Assembly (NCBI RefSeq): GCF_030166655.1
Contig: NZ_CP126446.1
Coordinates: 2,232,001 to 2,296,000 of the forward strand
DNA length: 64,000 nucleotides
Origin: Pontibacillus chungwhensis
Lineage (GTDB): Bacteria; Bacillota; Bacilli; Bacillales; BH030062
Direction of reading: 5' to 3'
Positions 8,978 through 18,218 of the stretch are shown one piece after another; the stretch's first letter is position 1; every line of letters begins with the position of its first letter. The position numbers and the translations under genes are program-made. The notes beneath the pieces were generated by a model. The model had not been told where the DNA came from. It saw only the letters and a list, made by a program, of their open reading frames with translations, and made no database searches.

Positions 8978-10006
8978 TTAATCACCTAACACATTTGATA
9001 AGTCTTCCATTTCGTGTCGACGTCCTCTTGTCATTAATTGATCGACAACATCTTTAGCCTCAGCATCTTGGAATAGAATTTGCTCAATTCCAGCTGTAAT
9101 TGGCATTTCAACACCTTGCTGCTGAGATAGTTTATAAGCCGCATTTGTTGTACGAACGCCTTCAACAACCATTCCCATGTGCTCTAATACATCATCAAGA
9201 TCTTTACCTTGACCTAATAAATATCCAGCACGGTAATTACGACTATGCTGGCTCGTACAGGTTACAATAAGATCCCCAACCCCTGTTAAACCTGCGAAAG
9301 TTAAAGGACTTGATCCCATAGATGTGCCTAGACGCGCTATTTCAGCAAGCCCTCTTGTTATAAGGGCAGCTTTTGCATTATCGCCGTACCCTAATCCATC
9401 TGAGATTCCTGCACCTAAAGCAATAATATTCTTTAGTGCTCCTCCCAACTCAACTCCAACTACATCCGGATTTGTGTATACACGAAAGTTCTCGTTTATA
9501 AATAAATCTTGTGCTAATTCGGCTGTTTTCATGGTTTCAGAGGAAACCGTTACAGTAGTTGGCTGTCGTAGCCCCACTTCCTCAGCATGAGATGGACCAC
9601 TAAGAACAACGACATCATCATAGTATTCCCCGCTCATCTCTTCTGTGATCATTTCAGAGACCCGCTTTAGAGAATCTGGATCAATTCCCTTAGTAGCATG
9701 AATAAGCGTTACTTTATGATCAAGAACGGATTGTAACTGTTGACAAACGTCCCTGATCGCTTTAGTAGGAACGACCATTACAACAGCAGTAACGTCTTTA
9801 ACAGCTTCCTTTAAGTCGGTATAAGCCACAATGGATTCAGGTAAGGTGACTTCTTGCAAGTAGTTCTTATTCTGGTGTAAGTCGTTTATTTCATTGGCCT
9901 GCTCCGGGCGATGAGTCCATAAACGAACATCATGGTGGTTATCGGCTAACACAATGGACAAGGCTGTTCCCCAACTGCCTGCACCTAATACGGCTACATT
10001 TGCCAT
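8978..10006 (-). CDS. gpsA: Glycerol-3-phosphate dehydrogenase [NAD(P)+]
   Basis: A 342-residue enzyme that reduces dihydroxyacetone phosphate to sn-glycerol 3-phosphate, the backbone of phospholipids. The N-terminal Rossmann motif GAGSWGTALS (about 8-17), the catalytic region GVELGGALKNIIALGAG (about 185-201, with the active-site Lys) and AGLTGVGDLIVTC are diagnostic. Length is normal. It follows der with a 15-base gap and a strong GGGGAGAG site, so the two are probably in one transcript, as in B. subtilis. Confidence 0.97.
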   Translation of the reverse strand: MANVAVLGAGSWGTALSIVLADNHHDVRLWTHRPEQANEINDLHQNKNYLQEVTLPESIVAYTDLKEAVKDVTAVVMVVPTKAIRDVCQQLQSVLDHKVTLIHATKGIDPDSLKRVSEMITEEMSGEYYDDVVVLSGPSHAEEVGLRQPTTVTVSSETMKTAELAQDLFINENFRVYTNPDVVGVELGGALKNIIALGAGISDGLGYGDNAKAALITRGLAEIARLGTSMGSSPLTFAGLTGVGDLIVTCTSQHSRNYRAGYLLGQGKDLDDVLEHMGMVVEGVRTTNAAYKLSQQQGVEMPITAGIEQILFQDAEAKDVVDQLMTRGRRHEMEDLSNVLGD

Positions 10007-10021
10007 GCCTTCACTCTCCCC

Positions 10022-11332
10022 TTATTTTCGTCTACGTGCATAAATCTTAACCGGCGTACCTTCAAAACCAAACGCATCACGAATTCGGTTCTCTAAGAAA
10101 CGTTCATATGAGAAGTGCAATAGATCCGGATCATTTACAAATACCACAAAAGTTGGCGGTGATACTGCTACTTGAGACATGTAAAAGACTTTTAATTTCT
10201 GCCCCTTTAAGGAAGGTGCCGGATTCATTGCTAAAGCATCCATGATTACTTCATTCAGCACATTAGTCTGTACGCGTTTGGTGTGATTCTCACTAGCTTG
10301 TAAAATACTAGGTAATAAAGTATGGACACGCTTTTTTGTTTTAGCAGATAAGAAGACGATAGGTGCATAATCAAGGAACTGAAATTCCTGACGCACTTTA
10401 TCCTCAAATTTCTTCATCGTTTTATCGTCACGCTCGACGGCATCCCATTTATTTACCACAATGACAACAGCTTTACCTGCTTCATGGGCATAACCAGCAA
10501 TGCGTTTGTCCTGCTCGATAATTCCAGATTCGCCATCTAGAACTACAAGGACTACATCGGAGCGCTCAATTGCTTTGAGGGCTCTCATTACACTATACTT
10601 TTCAGTCGTTTCATACACTTTACCGCGCTTACGCATTCCCGCCGTATCGATGATGATATAATCGCGATCATCCTTTGTAAAGGATGTGTCAATTGCATCT
10701 CTTGTTGTTCCTTCGATGTCGCTTACGATGACGCGTTCCTCACCTAGCATTGTGTTGACAAGAGAAGACTTTCCTACATTCGGTCGGCCGATTAAGCTGA
10801 ACCGAATTGTATCATCATCTTCATCTTCCTCTACACGTTCAGGGAAATGATTAACAACTTCATCAAGCATGTCTCCAAGCCCAAGTCCGTGTGTACCAGA
10901 GATTGGATATGGCTCACCGAATCCTAAAGAATAGAATTCATAAATCTTTTCTCTCATCTCAGGATTATCAATTTTATTAACAGCAAGCACTACAGGCTTA
11001 TTAGATTTATAAAGTAGCTTAGCTACCTCTTCATCTGCCCCTGTAATTCCATCACGGCCATTTACCATAAAGACAATAACATCAGCTTCATCAATTGCAA
11101 CCTCAGCTTGTCCTCTCATTTTGACTAGTAAAGGCTCGTCTCCTTGCTCTATTCCACCTGTATCAATTATATTAAACGTGGTATTTAACCATTCTGCTTC
11201 TGCATAAATACGGTCTCGTGTTACACCAGGCGTATCTTCAACAATCGAAATACGCTCTCCAACTAATCGGTTAAAAATGGTGGATTTCCCAACATTCGGT
11301 CTACCGACTACAGCTACTACAGATTTTCGCAT
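10022..11332 (-). CDS. der: Ribosome-associated GTPase Der (EngA)
   Basis: A 436-residue essential GTPase with two tandem G domains, needed for 50S subunit assembly. G1 motifs GRPNVGKST (about 10) and GRPNVGKSS (about 185), DTAGM, NKID (about 118) and NKWD (about 295) are all present, followed by the C-terminal KH-like domain. The ATG at 11332 lies eight bases after AAAGGGTG and gives exactly the usual family length; an upstream ATG at 11356 lacks a ribosome-binding site and is rejected. Confidence 0.97.
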   Translation of the reverse strand: MRKSVVAVVGRPNVGKSTIFNRLVGERISIVEDTPGVTRDRIYAEAEWLNTTFNIIDTGGIEQGDEPLLVKMRGQAEVAIDEADVIVFMVNGRDGITGADEEVAKLLYKSNKPVVLAVNKIDNPEMREKIYEFYSLGFGEPYPISGTHGLGLGDMLDEVVNHFPERVEEDEDDDTIRFSLIGRPNVGKSSLVNTMLGEERVIVSDIEGTTRDAIDTSFTKDDRDYIIIDTAGMRKRGKVYETTEKYSVMRALKAIERSDVVLVVLDGESGIIEQDKRIAGYAHEAGKAVVIVVNKWDAVERDDKTMKKFEDKVRQEFQFLDYAPIVFLSAKTKKRVHTLLPSILQASENHTKRVQTNVLNEVIMDALAMNPAPSLKGQKLKVFYMSQVAVSPPTFVVFVNDPDLLHFSYERFLENRIRDAFGFEGTPVKIYARRRK

Positions 11333-11437
11333 GAAAGGTTCACCCTTTCTTATCATATTCTTATTTTTACAATGTCTTTCTTAAACGCGTTTCACGCTTA
11401 ACGCTCTTTGAAATTCGACGATTGCAAATGAAGAAGC

Positions 11438-11466
11438 AAACCCCTCTTGTCAAGTAAGAAGGGTTT
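11438..11466 (-). terminator. Possible terminator of the YIEGIA cluster
   Basis: AAACCCTTCTT paired with AAGAGGGGTTT (one mismatch), with a seven-base loop. The following tract (GCTTCTTC) is weak, so termination may be partial. Confidence 0.45.
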
Positions 11467-11550
11467 ACTCTTAACTTTTTCATTTTAGCAGAAGGATTTG
11501 AAACTAACAATCCTTTTCTAGCACAATTAGAGCACCTTCCGAGCACTTCA

Positions 11551-11736
11551 TTAATGTTTAACGATAATATAGAGCTCGTCACTCAATGCATGAGAGATGC
11601 CATCCAGTATCGCTTCAAGGTTTGCGGCCACTTTATCCATTTCTTCCTTAGAATCACAAATAAAGATTGGAGCACCTCCATCGACTTTATCACGACTCGT
11701 CGTAATGGCTGCGAGCACCATTTTTTCGACTTTCAT
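11551..11736 (-). CDS. Small partner protein of YIEGIA (capping complex subunit family)
   Basis: A 61-residue soluble acidic protein, MKVEKMVLAAITTSRD..., matching the small family annotated as capping complex subunit for YIEGIA. Its start codon overlaps the stop codon of the YIEGIA gene by four bases (ATGA), and its ribosome-binding site lies within that gene, so the two products are probably made in a fixed ratio. It has no transmembrane segment and presumably acts on the cytoplasmic face of the YIEGIA membrane protein. Its biochemical function is unknown. Confidence 0.75.
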   Translation of the reverse strand: MKVEKMVLAAITTSRDKVDGGAPIFICDSKEEMDKVAANLEAILDGISHALSDELYIIVKH

Positions 11737-12629
11737 TGAAGATCTCCCTCCTCTTTATTGGCTTTAGATTCTGACGGCATCCGTATAGCATTTTCAAGCA
11801 CAGGAACAGCTCCAATAATTTTTACTGCTTTTTCTTTATCCCTCTCTTGTGGTAAAACAAAAACTCCGATTCGGCCATCGTCCAGATCCCTCTTAATTAA
11901 CGGAACCAGTGCCGGTGTACCACTGTCTCTGAAAACGCCCATTGAAATGGAGATATCGTGTAGAATGGCTTGTCGTTGGCCAAGATTCGCTATAGTGGAT
12001 CGAACATTAAAGTTTTTAGGTGTTAACACGAACCCCATCCCGTACTCACCAATTTCCTTTTGCCTCTGAGGAAGACCAATGTTCATGATATAAATATTAT
12101 CAACATACAACCCTGCACCCTCAAAATGAGGGTCTACATATTCGATATCTACTATATCCTTTAATGTCTTCCCACTCATGAATTTGCGAACGATGAAATA
12201 ACAAATCAGAGAAACAAAAAGAGCTACCCATATGTTCCATACAAGGAAGCTAAGCGTTGCTAATAAAGAAGTAAAGATGACGAGGTAGTTCCTGGCTTCA
12301 AAAGCAATGGCAATTCCTTCTATATATGTATTTCCCCTCGGGACCAATTCATAAGAATCTAATTCAGTCAATGTATTCCTCTCCATATTTCTCACTTCCC
12401 TAAACTGAGAAGCTGCAATCGTTAAAAACGTTACTGCAGTAAATTCCATTTCCATAATAGCAGGTACAGCAATAGTCCCAAGAGATGCTGCAATAAACCC
12501 GAGTGAAATGTGTATGACTTTCCCATGTAAATAAGTAGGGTATTGACGATAATCTGCACGTAACATCACGAGTCGAACTCCCACTCCAATAATTAACCCA
12601 AATATAATGGGATAAGTATATTCATTCAT
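11733..12629 (-). CDS. seaA: YIEGIA-family membrane protein (YphB/SeaA-like)
   Basis: A 298-residue protein with several N-terminal membrane segments (about 5-25, 42-80, 120-160) and a cytosolic C-terminal half. It contains the literal family motif YIEGIA (about 101-106, in GNTYIEGIAIAFEARN). B. subtilis YphB, renamed SeaA for spore envelope assembly, is the likely counterpart; that name is from memory. The start overlaps the yphA stop (ATGA), and the end overlaps the small capping-subunit gene, giving a tightly coupled three-gene unit. Confidence 0.8.
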   Translation of the reverse strand: MNEYTYPIIFGLIIGVGVRLVMLRADYRQYPTYLHGKVIHISLGFIAASLGTIAVPAIMEMEFTAVTFLTIAASQFREVRNMERNTLTELDSYELVPRGNTYIEGIAIAFEARNYLVIFTSLLATLSFLVWNIWVALFVSLICYFIVRKFMSGKTLKDIVDIEYVDPHFEGAGLYVDNIYIMNIGLPQRQKEIGEYGMGFVLTPKNFNVRSTIANLGQRQAILHDISISMGVFRDSGTPALVPLIKRDLDDGRIGVFVLPQERDKEKAVKIIGAVPVLENAIRMPSESKANKEEGDLQ

Positions 12630-13231
12630 GAACGAAATCCCGCCTTTCTTCTCACACGATTCAATACTGCCTGTTCAAATGTTCTTGCAACCGAAGCCAC
12701 CGCAGAGTTCAACATTACGATCACAGAAACAAGACTAAGCACATCCAAATAACCTGCATCTCCAATGGGGGCACTGACATTGTATCCCATCACAACCATA
12801 GAATAGATAAACTCTCCAAACACTGAACCAAACCCCCAAATAGCTAACCGGACCATCATGGACTCCACTAAAAAATAAAGGAGTATATAACATAACAGCG
12901 ACAATAGAATTAATCTTGGCATCACTACCCATACAGGCACAACAGTCTCCCATAAAAGCATACCTGCATATCCAATACTAACGATTATAGAAGCAAAGGT
13001 TGGATAAACCACTTTCTTCCTATTAATCAGAATAGCTATGCAAACGCAAGTAATAATGATGGCAGTTAGACTGAAACGGAAATGAAAAATGGCTACAGAC
13101 TCATTAGAACTAATAATTAAGACCAATAGAAATAAACCAGCAAGAAAACGTTCCCGTGTCTTAGCCATAAGGAATGTAACCACCACCCAAACGCACCAGC
13201 TTACAAAATAAAAGATCAGCCCTTCTCCCAT
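12626..13231 (-). CDS. yphA: YphA-like polytopic membrane protein
   Basis: About 201 residues, with five to six predicted transmembrane segments and few loops; it ends in a basic tail (NRVRRKAGFRS). Size, hydrophobicity and position match B. subtilis YphA. Start ATG 13231 is preferred because it is five bases after AAGGTGG; an earlier ATG at 13255 would place the AAAGGAGGG site inside the gene. Four-base overlap with the YIEGIA gene implies translational coupling. Function unknown, probably sporulation-linked by context. Confidence 0.72.
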   Translation of the reverse strand: MGEGLIFYFVSWCVWVVVTFLMAKTRERFLAGLFLLVLIISSNESVAIFHFRFSLTAIIITCVCIAILINRKKVVYPTFASIIVSIGYAGMLLWETVVPVWVVMPRLILLSLLCYILLYFLVESMMVRLAIWGFGSVFGEFIYSMVVMGYNVSAPIGDAGYLDVLSLVSVIVMLNSAVASVARTFEQAVLNRVRRKAGFRS

Positions 13232-13335
13232 GACTTCCACCTTCCCTCCTTTCATTATGGGTCATTTGCATGATTTCTAATCATGCATAACTCTTCTGCA
13301 AGGGAAAATACTACATTCCAAGAGGAGGTGTTTTC

Positions 13336-13470
13336 ATGGGTAAAGACCGTCAGCAAAAGAAGCTAAAGAAAGAAAAACGTGTTGAAAGTGATCGGGACAC
13401 AGAGACTCATCCGAAGGGCAGTACGTACTTAGATACACCAGAACAAGCAAGAAAAGATCAAAAGCTATAA
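13336..13470 (+). CDS. ypzI: YpzI-like small basic protein
   Basis: A 44-residue plus-strand gene, MGKDRQQKKLKKEKRVESDR..., ending in ARKDQKL. It has a strong AGAGGAGGTG site six bases before the ATG and a terminator directly behind the stop. The N-terminal MGKDRQ-KKL-KRVESDRD pattern matches the YpzI family, which in B. subtilis lies divergently next to yphA as here. It is very charged, lacks membrane segments and has no known function. Confidence 0.8.
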   Translation: MGKDRQQKKLKKEKRVESDRDTETHPKGSTYLDTPEQARKDQKL

Positions 13471-13474
13471 AAAA

Positions 13475-13500
13475 ACCCATTGCCCTATAGGGCAATGGGT
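13475..13500. terminator. Bidirectional terminator between ypzI and fni
   Basis: A perfect 11-pair stem (ACCCATTGCCC and complement) with a four-base loop. A runs precede it and T-rich sequence follows, so it can serve ypzI (+) and fni (-). Confidence 0.85.
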
Positions 13501-13510
13501 CATGATTTTA

Positions 13511-14548
13511 TTAAAATGTTGTAATCCTTTGTTCGAGCCATGTCTTCGTAGAACCGGTATAAATATGAGGTTTTCCATCCAATTGATACGTTTCTTTTGC
13601 TCCTAGTAGCATCATGGCAATCCTAAACTCCTCATGAACGTGATCCACTTTTTTAATTAGTGTTTCTAGATCATCTTTCATTAGAGTTCTAAGAAGCTGG
13701 CCTGCCATACCAAAGGCATTTGCGCCTAAAACGAATGACTTCGCACCATCTAAACCATTACGCATTCCTCCAGAAGCAATTACATTACATTCAGGAAATA
13801 CACTTTTTACCTCTTTAATAGAAGTAACCGTTGGAATTCCCCAACCATTATACGATTCAAGAGGTTGTTTCCTACGTTTATTCTCCACATTTGAGAAATT
13901 AGTTCCGCCTTTACCGCCTACATCTATATACGAAACACCAATTTCCTTCAATTGACGCGTGGTTTCTTGAGAAATACCAAATCCGACTTCTTTTAATATG
14001 ACAGGGACCCCGACCGATTTAACGATTTCCTCAATTTGTTGTAAGCGGGTAGTAAAGTCACGGTCTCCTTCAGGCATGATGAGTTCCTGCAATACATTCA
14101 AGTGAATTTGCAATGCATTGGCTTCTAACATATCTACAGCACGCTTCGCTTGTTCAAGCGTTGCTTCACTGCCCACATTAGCAAACACAATCCCATCTGG
14201 ATTTTCTTCTCTCACAACTTGATAACTTTTCATTTCACGTTCATCTTTAAGGGCAGACATCTGTGAGCCTACGGCAAGTGCAATTCCCGTCTCCTTTGCA
14301 GCAATAGCAAGGTCTCGGTTAATCGCCTCCGTTTTCTCTCCGCCACCTCCTGTCATCGCATTGACAAAAAGAGGCGAACTTAGAGTAAGTTCGCCTAATT
14401 GAGTCTGCAATGAGATATCATCCCAATGGATATCTGTTAGACTTTGATGGATAATTTCCATCTCATCAAAGCTATTAATCCCCAGATCTTCACGAGATAG
14501 GGCATGTCTGATATGCTCTAATTTTCTTTTTGATCGACTCAATAACAT
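13511..14548 (-). CDS. fni: Isopentenyl-diphosphate delta-isomerase, type 2
   Basis: A 345-residue FMN- and NADPH-dependent enzyme that interconverts isopentenyl and dimethylallyl diphosphate. The N-terminus SKRKLEHIRHAL, the FMN-barrel segment NAMTGGG (about 64), QIHLNVLQE (about 152), DVGGKGGTNF (about 215) and SGGMRNG (about 262) are family signatures. It supplies precursors to the heptaprenyl synthase encoded earlier in the window. A GTG at 14551 directly precedes the ATG; the ribosome-binding site is weak (CGGTG). It lies 15 bases after ypfD, as in B. subtilis. Confidence 0.95.
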   Translation of the reverse strand: MLLSRSKRKLEHIRHALSREDLGINSFDEMEIIHQSLTDIHWDDISLQTQLGELTLSSPLFVNAMTGGGGEKTEAINRDLAIAAKETGIALAVGSQMSALKDEREMKSYQVVREENPDGIVFANVGSEATLEQAKRAVDMLEANALQIHLNVLQELIMPEGDRDFTTRLQQIEEIVKSVGVPVILKEVGFGISQETTRQLKEIGVSYIDVGGKGGTNFSNVENKRRKQPLESYNGWGIPTVTSIKEVKSVFPECNVIASGGMRNGLDGAKSFVLGANAFGMAGQLLRTLMKDDLETLIKKVDHVHEEFRIAMMLLGAKETYQLDGKPHIYTGSTKTWLEQRITTF

Positions 14549-14563
14549 CACCGAATTTTTAGT

Positions 14564-15700
14564 TTATTTTAGTTTGTTTAGTTTATCTCCGATAAAGTCC
14601 CCTAATTGGAAACCACCGTCATCATCTTTTGTATACTGTTCTACTTCTTGACGATCTTGATCAGCTTCGATTTCTTTAATGCTAAGGGAAATACGTTTTT
14701 CATCTTCATTTACGTCTAGCACCTTCACTTTTACATCTTGGCCTTCTTCAAGAACCTCTTGTGGTGTACCAATATGGTGCTTAGATATTTGAGAAATATG
14801 CACTAGCCCCTCTACACCAGGAAGAAGCTCAACGAATGCACCAAAGTTTACTAAGCGGCGCACTTTGCCTTCAAGAATGTCACCAGGTCTAATTTTTTCT
14901 CCAACCTGATCCCACGGTCCTGGAAGAGTATCTTTAAGGGACAGTGAAATTCTTTCATTATCACGGTCTACAGAAAGAACACGTACTTGGATTTGTTGTC
15001 CTTCTTCAACGACATCGGAAGCTTTATCCACGTGTTCATGGGCAAGTTGAGAGATATGGACAAGGCCATCCACTCCACCAATATCAACGAAAGCTCCGAA
15101 ATCTGTAAGTCTCTGAACAGTACCGTCTAATACTTGACCTGCTTCAAGGTCCTGAAGTAAAGCATGCTTGCGTGCGTCGTTTTCATCTTCGACTACAGCA
15201 CTATGAGAAAGGATTACGCGGTTTTGTTCTCGATCAAGCTCAATTACTTTAAGGGCAAGAGTTTTGCCTTTGTAATCATTAAAGTCTTCCACGTAATAAG
15301 TTTCAACAAGAGAAGCAGGAATAAATCCTCGAAGACCTACATCAACTACAAGTCCACCTTTTACGATGTCTTTAACTTCAGCTTCGAATATTTCTCCACT
15401 TTCTAATTTTGCTTCAAGGTCTTCCCAAGCTGATTCAGCATCTACCGCACGCTTAGATAAGACAATTTCTTCATCATCCATTTTCTTCACTTTTAGCGTT
15501 AACTCGTCACCTTCTGATACCACATCAGAGGCTTTCTCTACATGTAAACTAGAAAGCTCACTAATGGGAACGATGCCTTCAACTTTGTAACCGATATCGA
15601 CAAGAACTTGCTTGTCCTCTACTTTTACAACCTTACCTGTGAGTACATCGCCGACTGAAACGTTCGGCATTTCTGACATTTCTTGGTTCATTTCATCCAT
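14564..15700 (-). CDS. ypfD: S1-domain RNA-binding protein (RpsA homologue YpfD)
   Basis: A 378-residue protein with four S1 RNA-binding repeats (starting near residues 18, 101, 188 and 273), a shortened version of ribosomal protein S1 typical of Firmicutes. Each repeat carries the G-DGLVHIS- or GIVPISE-type core. It is thought to be dispensable or only loosely ribosome-associated in Bacillus. The ATG at 15700 follows an AAGGAGG site; upstream in-frame codons are rejected. The acidic C-terminus ends [12 protein letters not shown]. Confidence 0.93.
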   Translation of the reverse strand: MDEMNQEMSEMPNVSVGDVLTGKVVKVEDKQVLVDIGYKVEGIVPISELSSLHVEKASDVVSEGDELTLKVKKMDDEEIVLSKRAVDAESAWEDLEAKLESGEIFEAEVKDIVKGGLVVDVGLRGFIPASLVETYYVEDFNDYKGKTLALKVIELDREQNRVILSHSAVVEDENDARKHALLQDLEAGQVLDGTVQRLTDFGAFVDIGGVDGLVHISQLAHEHVDKASDVVEEGQQIQVRVLSVDRDNERISLSLKDTLPGPWDQVGEKIRPGDILEGKVRRLVNFGAFVELLPGVEGLVHISQISKHHIGTPQEVLEEGQDVKVKVLDVNEDEKRISLSIKEIEADQDRQEVEQYTKDDDGGFQLGDFIGDKLNKLK

Positions 15701-15798
15701 TAAAAAGACCTCCTTCAGTTCCGCCACAACCAACCATTAATTAATCCTTGGTTCTAACTTCTAATATTTGAAGCTTTTTGTCAAGTGAAAGGCGCACT

Positions 15799-16380
15799 CT
15801 AGCGCTTTTTGTCTAAAAGCTTCTGAATATCTCCCATTATAACATCTGTCACCTCTTGAGATGAAGCCTTTCGCTCTCTTAATTCAGCCATAGGCACTGG
15901 TTTCCCGTAAATAACCCTTAAAGGTTCTTTCCCTTTATATGACCCTACAATCGCACATGGAATGACGGTTGCCTGGGAACGAAGAGCGAAAAAACCAGCC
16001 CCTGCTAGTCCTTTCTTCAACTCTCCGGTTTTACTTCTTGTCCCCTCTGGGAACAATCCTAAAACCTCGTTATCGTCTAGTACACCCATTGCTTGACGTA
16101 AGGCTTGACGATCTTTCATGCCTCTTTTGACTGGAAAAGCATGAATACGTTTTAATAATCCACCTATAACTTTATTTTTAAATAATTCCTCTTTGGCCAT
16201 AAAATAAATATCTCTTGGAGATGTAATCCCTACAATTATAGGATCTAAATTAGAAATATGATTCGAACATATAACTACGGCACCTTTATCAGGAATGTTC
16301 TCTTTCCCCTCTACTTTTATTCGGTAGCGAGGATAAAAAATAGTTGCGCAAATTGATTTAGCTACCCCATATAAACTCAT
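15799..16380 (-). CDS. plsC: 1-acyl-sn-glycerol-3-phosphate acyltransferase
   Basis: A 193-residue PlsC-family acyltransferase that acylates lysophosphatidic acid to phosphatidic acid at the membrane. The HX4D catalytic motif appears as NHISNLDP (about 40-47), and the substrate-binding motif as FPEGTRS (about 115-121). It sits two bases after cmk, an arrangement common in Bacillaceae outside B. subtilis, and probably shares its transcript. Ribosome-binding site AGAGGTG is well placed. Confidence 0.93.
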   Translation of the reverse strand: MSLYGVAKSICATIFYPRYRIKVEGKENIPDKGAVVICSNHISNLDPIIVGITSPRDIYFMAKEELFKNKVIGGLLKRIHAFPVKRGMKDRQALRQAMGVLDDNEVLGLFPEGTRSKTGELKKGLAGAGFFALRSQATVIPCAIVGSYKGKEPLRVIYGKPVPMAELRERKASSQEVTDVIMGDIQKLLDKKR

Positions 16381-16382
16381 GA

Positions 16383-17066
16383 TTATTCACCTCTGTCTAA
16401 TTTATCGTGAACAACACGTAAGATTTTTTCGGCGACTTCTTTAATAGATAAAGAGGTGGTATCAATTTCTACTGCATCGTCGGCTTTCACAAGTGGAGAA
16501 ACCTCACGTTCAGAATCTATTTGATCGCGTCTCCTGATCTCCTCTTTTAATTTCTCCAGATCTGAGGAAAATCCTTTTTCCTTGTTTTCTTTATGACGTC
16601 GCTCGGCTCTTTCCTGAACTGACGCGATTAAAAAGATCTTAACTTCTGCATCAGGAATAACGTGGGAACCTATATCTCGACCATCCATCACGACTCCACG
16701 TTTGGCAGCTAGCTCTCTTTGTCGTTTCACCATTTCATGGCGTACTTTCCCATGCTTCGCTACAATGGATACCTGGTTTGTCACTTGTTCTGTTCGAATA
16801 TCTAACGTAACTTCTTCCCCGTCTAAAAGAACTTGTTGCCCAGCTGTTGATTGTTGAAGATCGATGACTGTCTTTTCAAGAAGATCCATTAAAGCTTCCT
16901 CTTCTTCCAAGGGAATCCCCTCTTGGATCGCTTTAAATGTAAGAGCCCGATACATGGCCCCGGTATCTATATAAACGTATGTTAATTTCTCAGCTATAAT
17001 TTTGGCAACCGTACTCTTTCCGGCAGCCGCTGGTCCATCAATAGCTATTGCAATATTTTGTTTCAT
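16383..17066 (-). CDS. cmk: Cytidylate kinase
   Basis: A 227-residue kinase phosphorylating CMP and dCMP. P-loop GPAAAGKST (about 10-18), the CMP-binding insert and the GRDIGSHV segment (about 111-118) identify it. ATG 17066 lies seven bases after AGAGGG and gives the usual length; about 20 further upstream codons read as open but lack family similarity and a ribosome-binding site. Co-transcription with plsC and ypfD is likely. Confidence 0.96.
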   Translation of the reverse strand: MKQNIAIAIDGPAAAGKSTVAKIIAEKLTYVYIDTGAMYRALTFKAIQEGIPLEEEEALMDLLEKTVIDLQQSTAGQQVLLDGEEVTLDIRTEQVTNQVSIVAKHGKVRHEMVKRQRELAAKRGVVMDGRDIGSHVIPDAEVKIFLIASVQERAERRHKENKEKGFSSDLEKLKEEIRRRDQIDSEREVSPLVKADDAVEIDTTSLSIKEVAEKILRVVHDKLDRGE

Positions 17067-17192
17067 CCTAATCCCTCTTTCAATTGCTAAAATACAAAAC
17101 AGCTCCCCTCTAAAAAAGGAAAGCATTCTTGTTCTTGCATAAACTCAAAGCTAAAAAACCTGAACTTATAATATGTAACCGCAAGTTATCCT

Positions 17193-17393
17193 TCAAAAGG
17201 ATAACACATCACTGAAGATCCGGTCTATTGTTTCTACAATATTGGTCTCAAGGCTTTTTCCAATCCCAAAATATTCATAAACAGGCTGAACATACAAAGA
17301 AAAGTCTGTATGTAGCATTAAAGCTTGAACGATGATTAATAAGAAAGCATGAAATACTACAAGGGTTAGGAGCCATTGTTCAAAACGTTTCAC
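17193..17393 (-). CDS. ypfB: YpfB-like small membrane protein (DUF5359)
   Basis: A 66-residue protein with one N-terminal transmembrane helix (about 8-28) and a short extracytoplasmic or cytoplasmic tail. GTG start at 17393, behind AAGAGGT. It occupies the ypfB position between ypfA and cmk. Similarity to YpfB is judged by size, topology and position. Function unknown. Confidence 0.68.
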   Translation of the reverse strand: MKRFEQWLLTLVVFHAFLLIIVQALMLHTDFSLYVQPVYEYFGIGKSLETNIVETIDRIFSDVLSF

Positions 17394-17446
17394 GAGCTAT
17401 GACCTCTTTTTGATATTAGCGTATCCGCTCACAATGAGTTTATACG

Positions 17447-18112
17447 TTACTGCACCTTACTTCTTCTTAACAACAATTGGCGCTCAAAACAAAAACGAAT
17501 TAAGATTTCTCGATCACGATTCTCAACATCAATAAACTCGAGGGAAAGTTGATCCCGCTTTGTTTCTTTATCCTGAACGATTCGCACTATTCTAGAAGTT
17601 GATTGAATATAGTGCGTTTCACCGGAAGAAAGAGGTATGACAAACCACGTTTCTACAAGATCGTCCTCTTTTAGAGAATGATCTGCAGGAGGGATAACTG
17701 CAGCCCCACCCCCACTAACATCCAAGCTAATGGTAGTAAATGGATCTTGTCTTCCTTTAATCCCTTGTACACTTACATCTACAGCGGTTTCTACTCGAAC
17801 ATATTGGCGCCGTTGAATCCGAATCATGTGCTTTTTCCCTGGATTATGTAACGCTAAAACAGGGATTTTTAGTTTCTTGCGTTCTTTTACTTCTGTATGA
17901 AACATATATACGGATTGATCTTCTCCTACAAACGTGATTTTAAATTGAGTGCCTTCGAAGAAAAATCCCGTTCGACCTGTTTTCTCATTAATAGGGTAAT
18001 CTATGTAGAACATATGATCATCTTGTTCTACCAGCTTACAACGAAATGATTCAGGCTCTTCATCACTATCTTGTTTTGGCTCTAACGTTAAAGGCATGCC
18101 TATTTTAATCAA
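17447..18112 (-). CDS. ypfA: PilZ-domain c-di-GMP receptor (YpfA/MotI-like)
   Basis: A 221-residue protein with an N-terminal YcgR-like beta domain (about 1-95) and a C-terminal PilZ domain (about 97-210). The c-di-GMP-binding residues are visible as RRQYVR (about 102-107) and the later DVSGGGA (about 138-144). In B. subtilis the homologue MotI (DgrA) binds c-di-GMP and acts as a clutch on the flagellar stator MotA; the same function is inferred here. TTG start at 18112 behind GAGAGGG. With cheR it supports a motile lifestyle. Confidence 0.9.
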   Translation of the reverse strand: MIKIGMPLTLEPKQDSDEEPESFRCKLVEQDDHMFYIDYPINEKTGRTGFFFEGTQFKITFVGEDQSVYMFHTEVKERKKLKIPVLALHNPGKKHMIRIQRRQYVRVETAVDVSVQGIKGRQDPFTTISLDVSGGGAAVIPPADHSLKEDDLVETWFVIPLSSGETHYIQSTSRIVRIVQDKETKRDQLSLEFIDVENRDREILIRFCFERQLLLRRSKVQ

Positions 18113-18177
18113 AATATGTCCCTCTCTCCCCTAATCCTGGTTCTAAGGTCTTATATAACACATTATGGCAAAAAATA

Positions 18178-18213
18178 TAAAAAAGGGAAAGATAGATACG
18201 CTATCTTTCCCTT
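18178..18213 (-). terminator. Rho-independent terminator of sleB-ypeB
   Basis: A 12-pair stem (AAGGGAAAGATA and complement) with a seven-base loop, followed by a T run on the minus strand, directly after ypeB. Confidence 0.88.
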
Positions 18214-18218
18214 CATCT

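Noticed and set aside
11367-11582. Minus-strand open frame between der and the capping-subunit gene
   Set aside because: No ribosome-binding site or family resemblance, and it runs through a hairpin.
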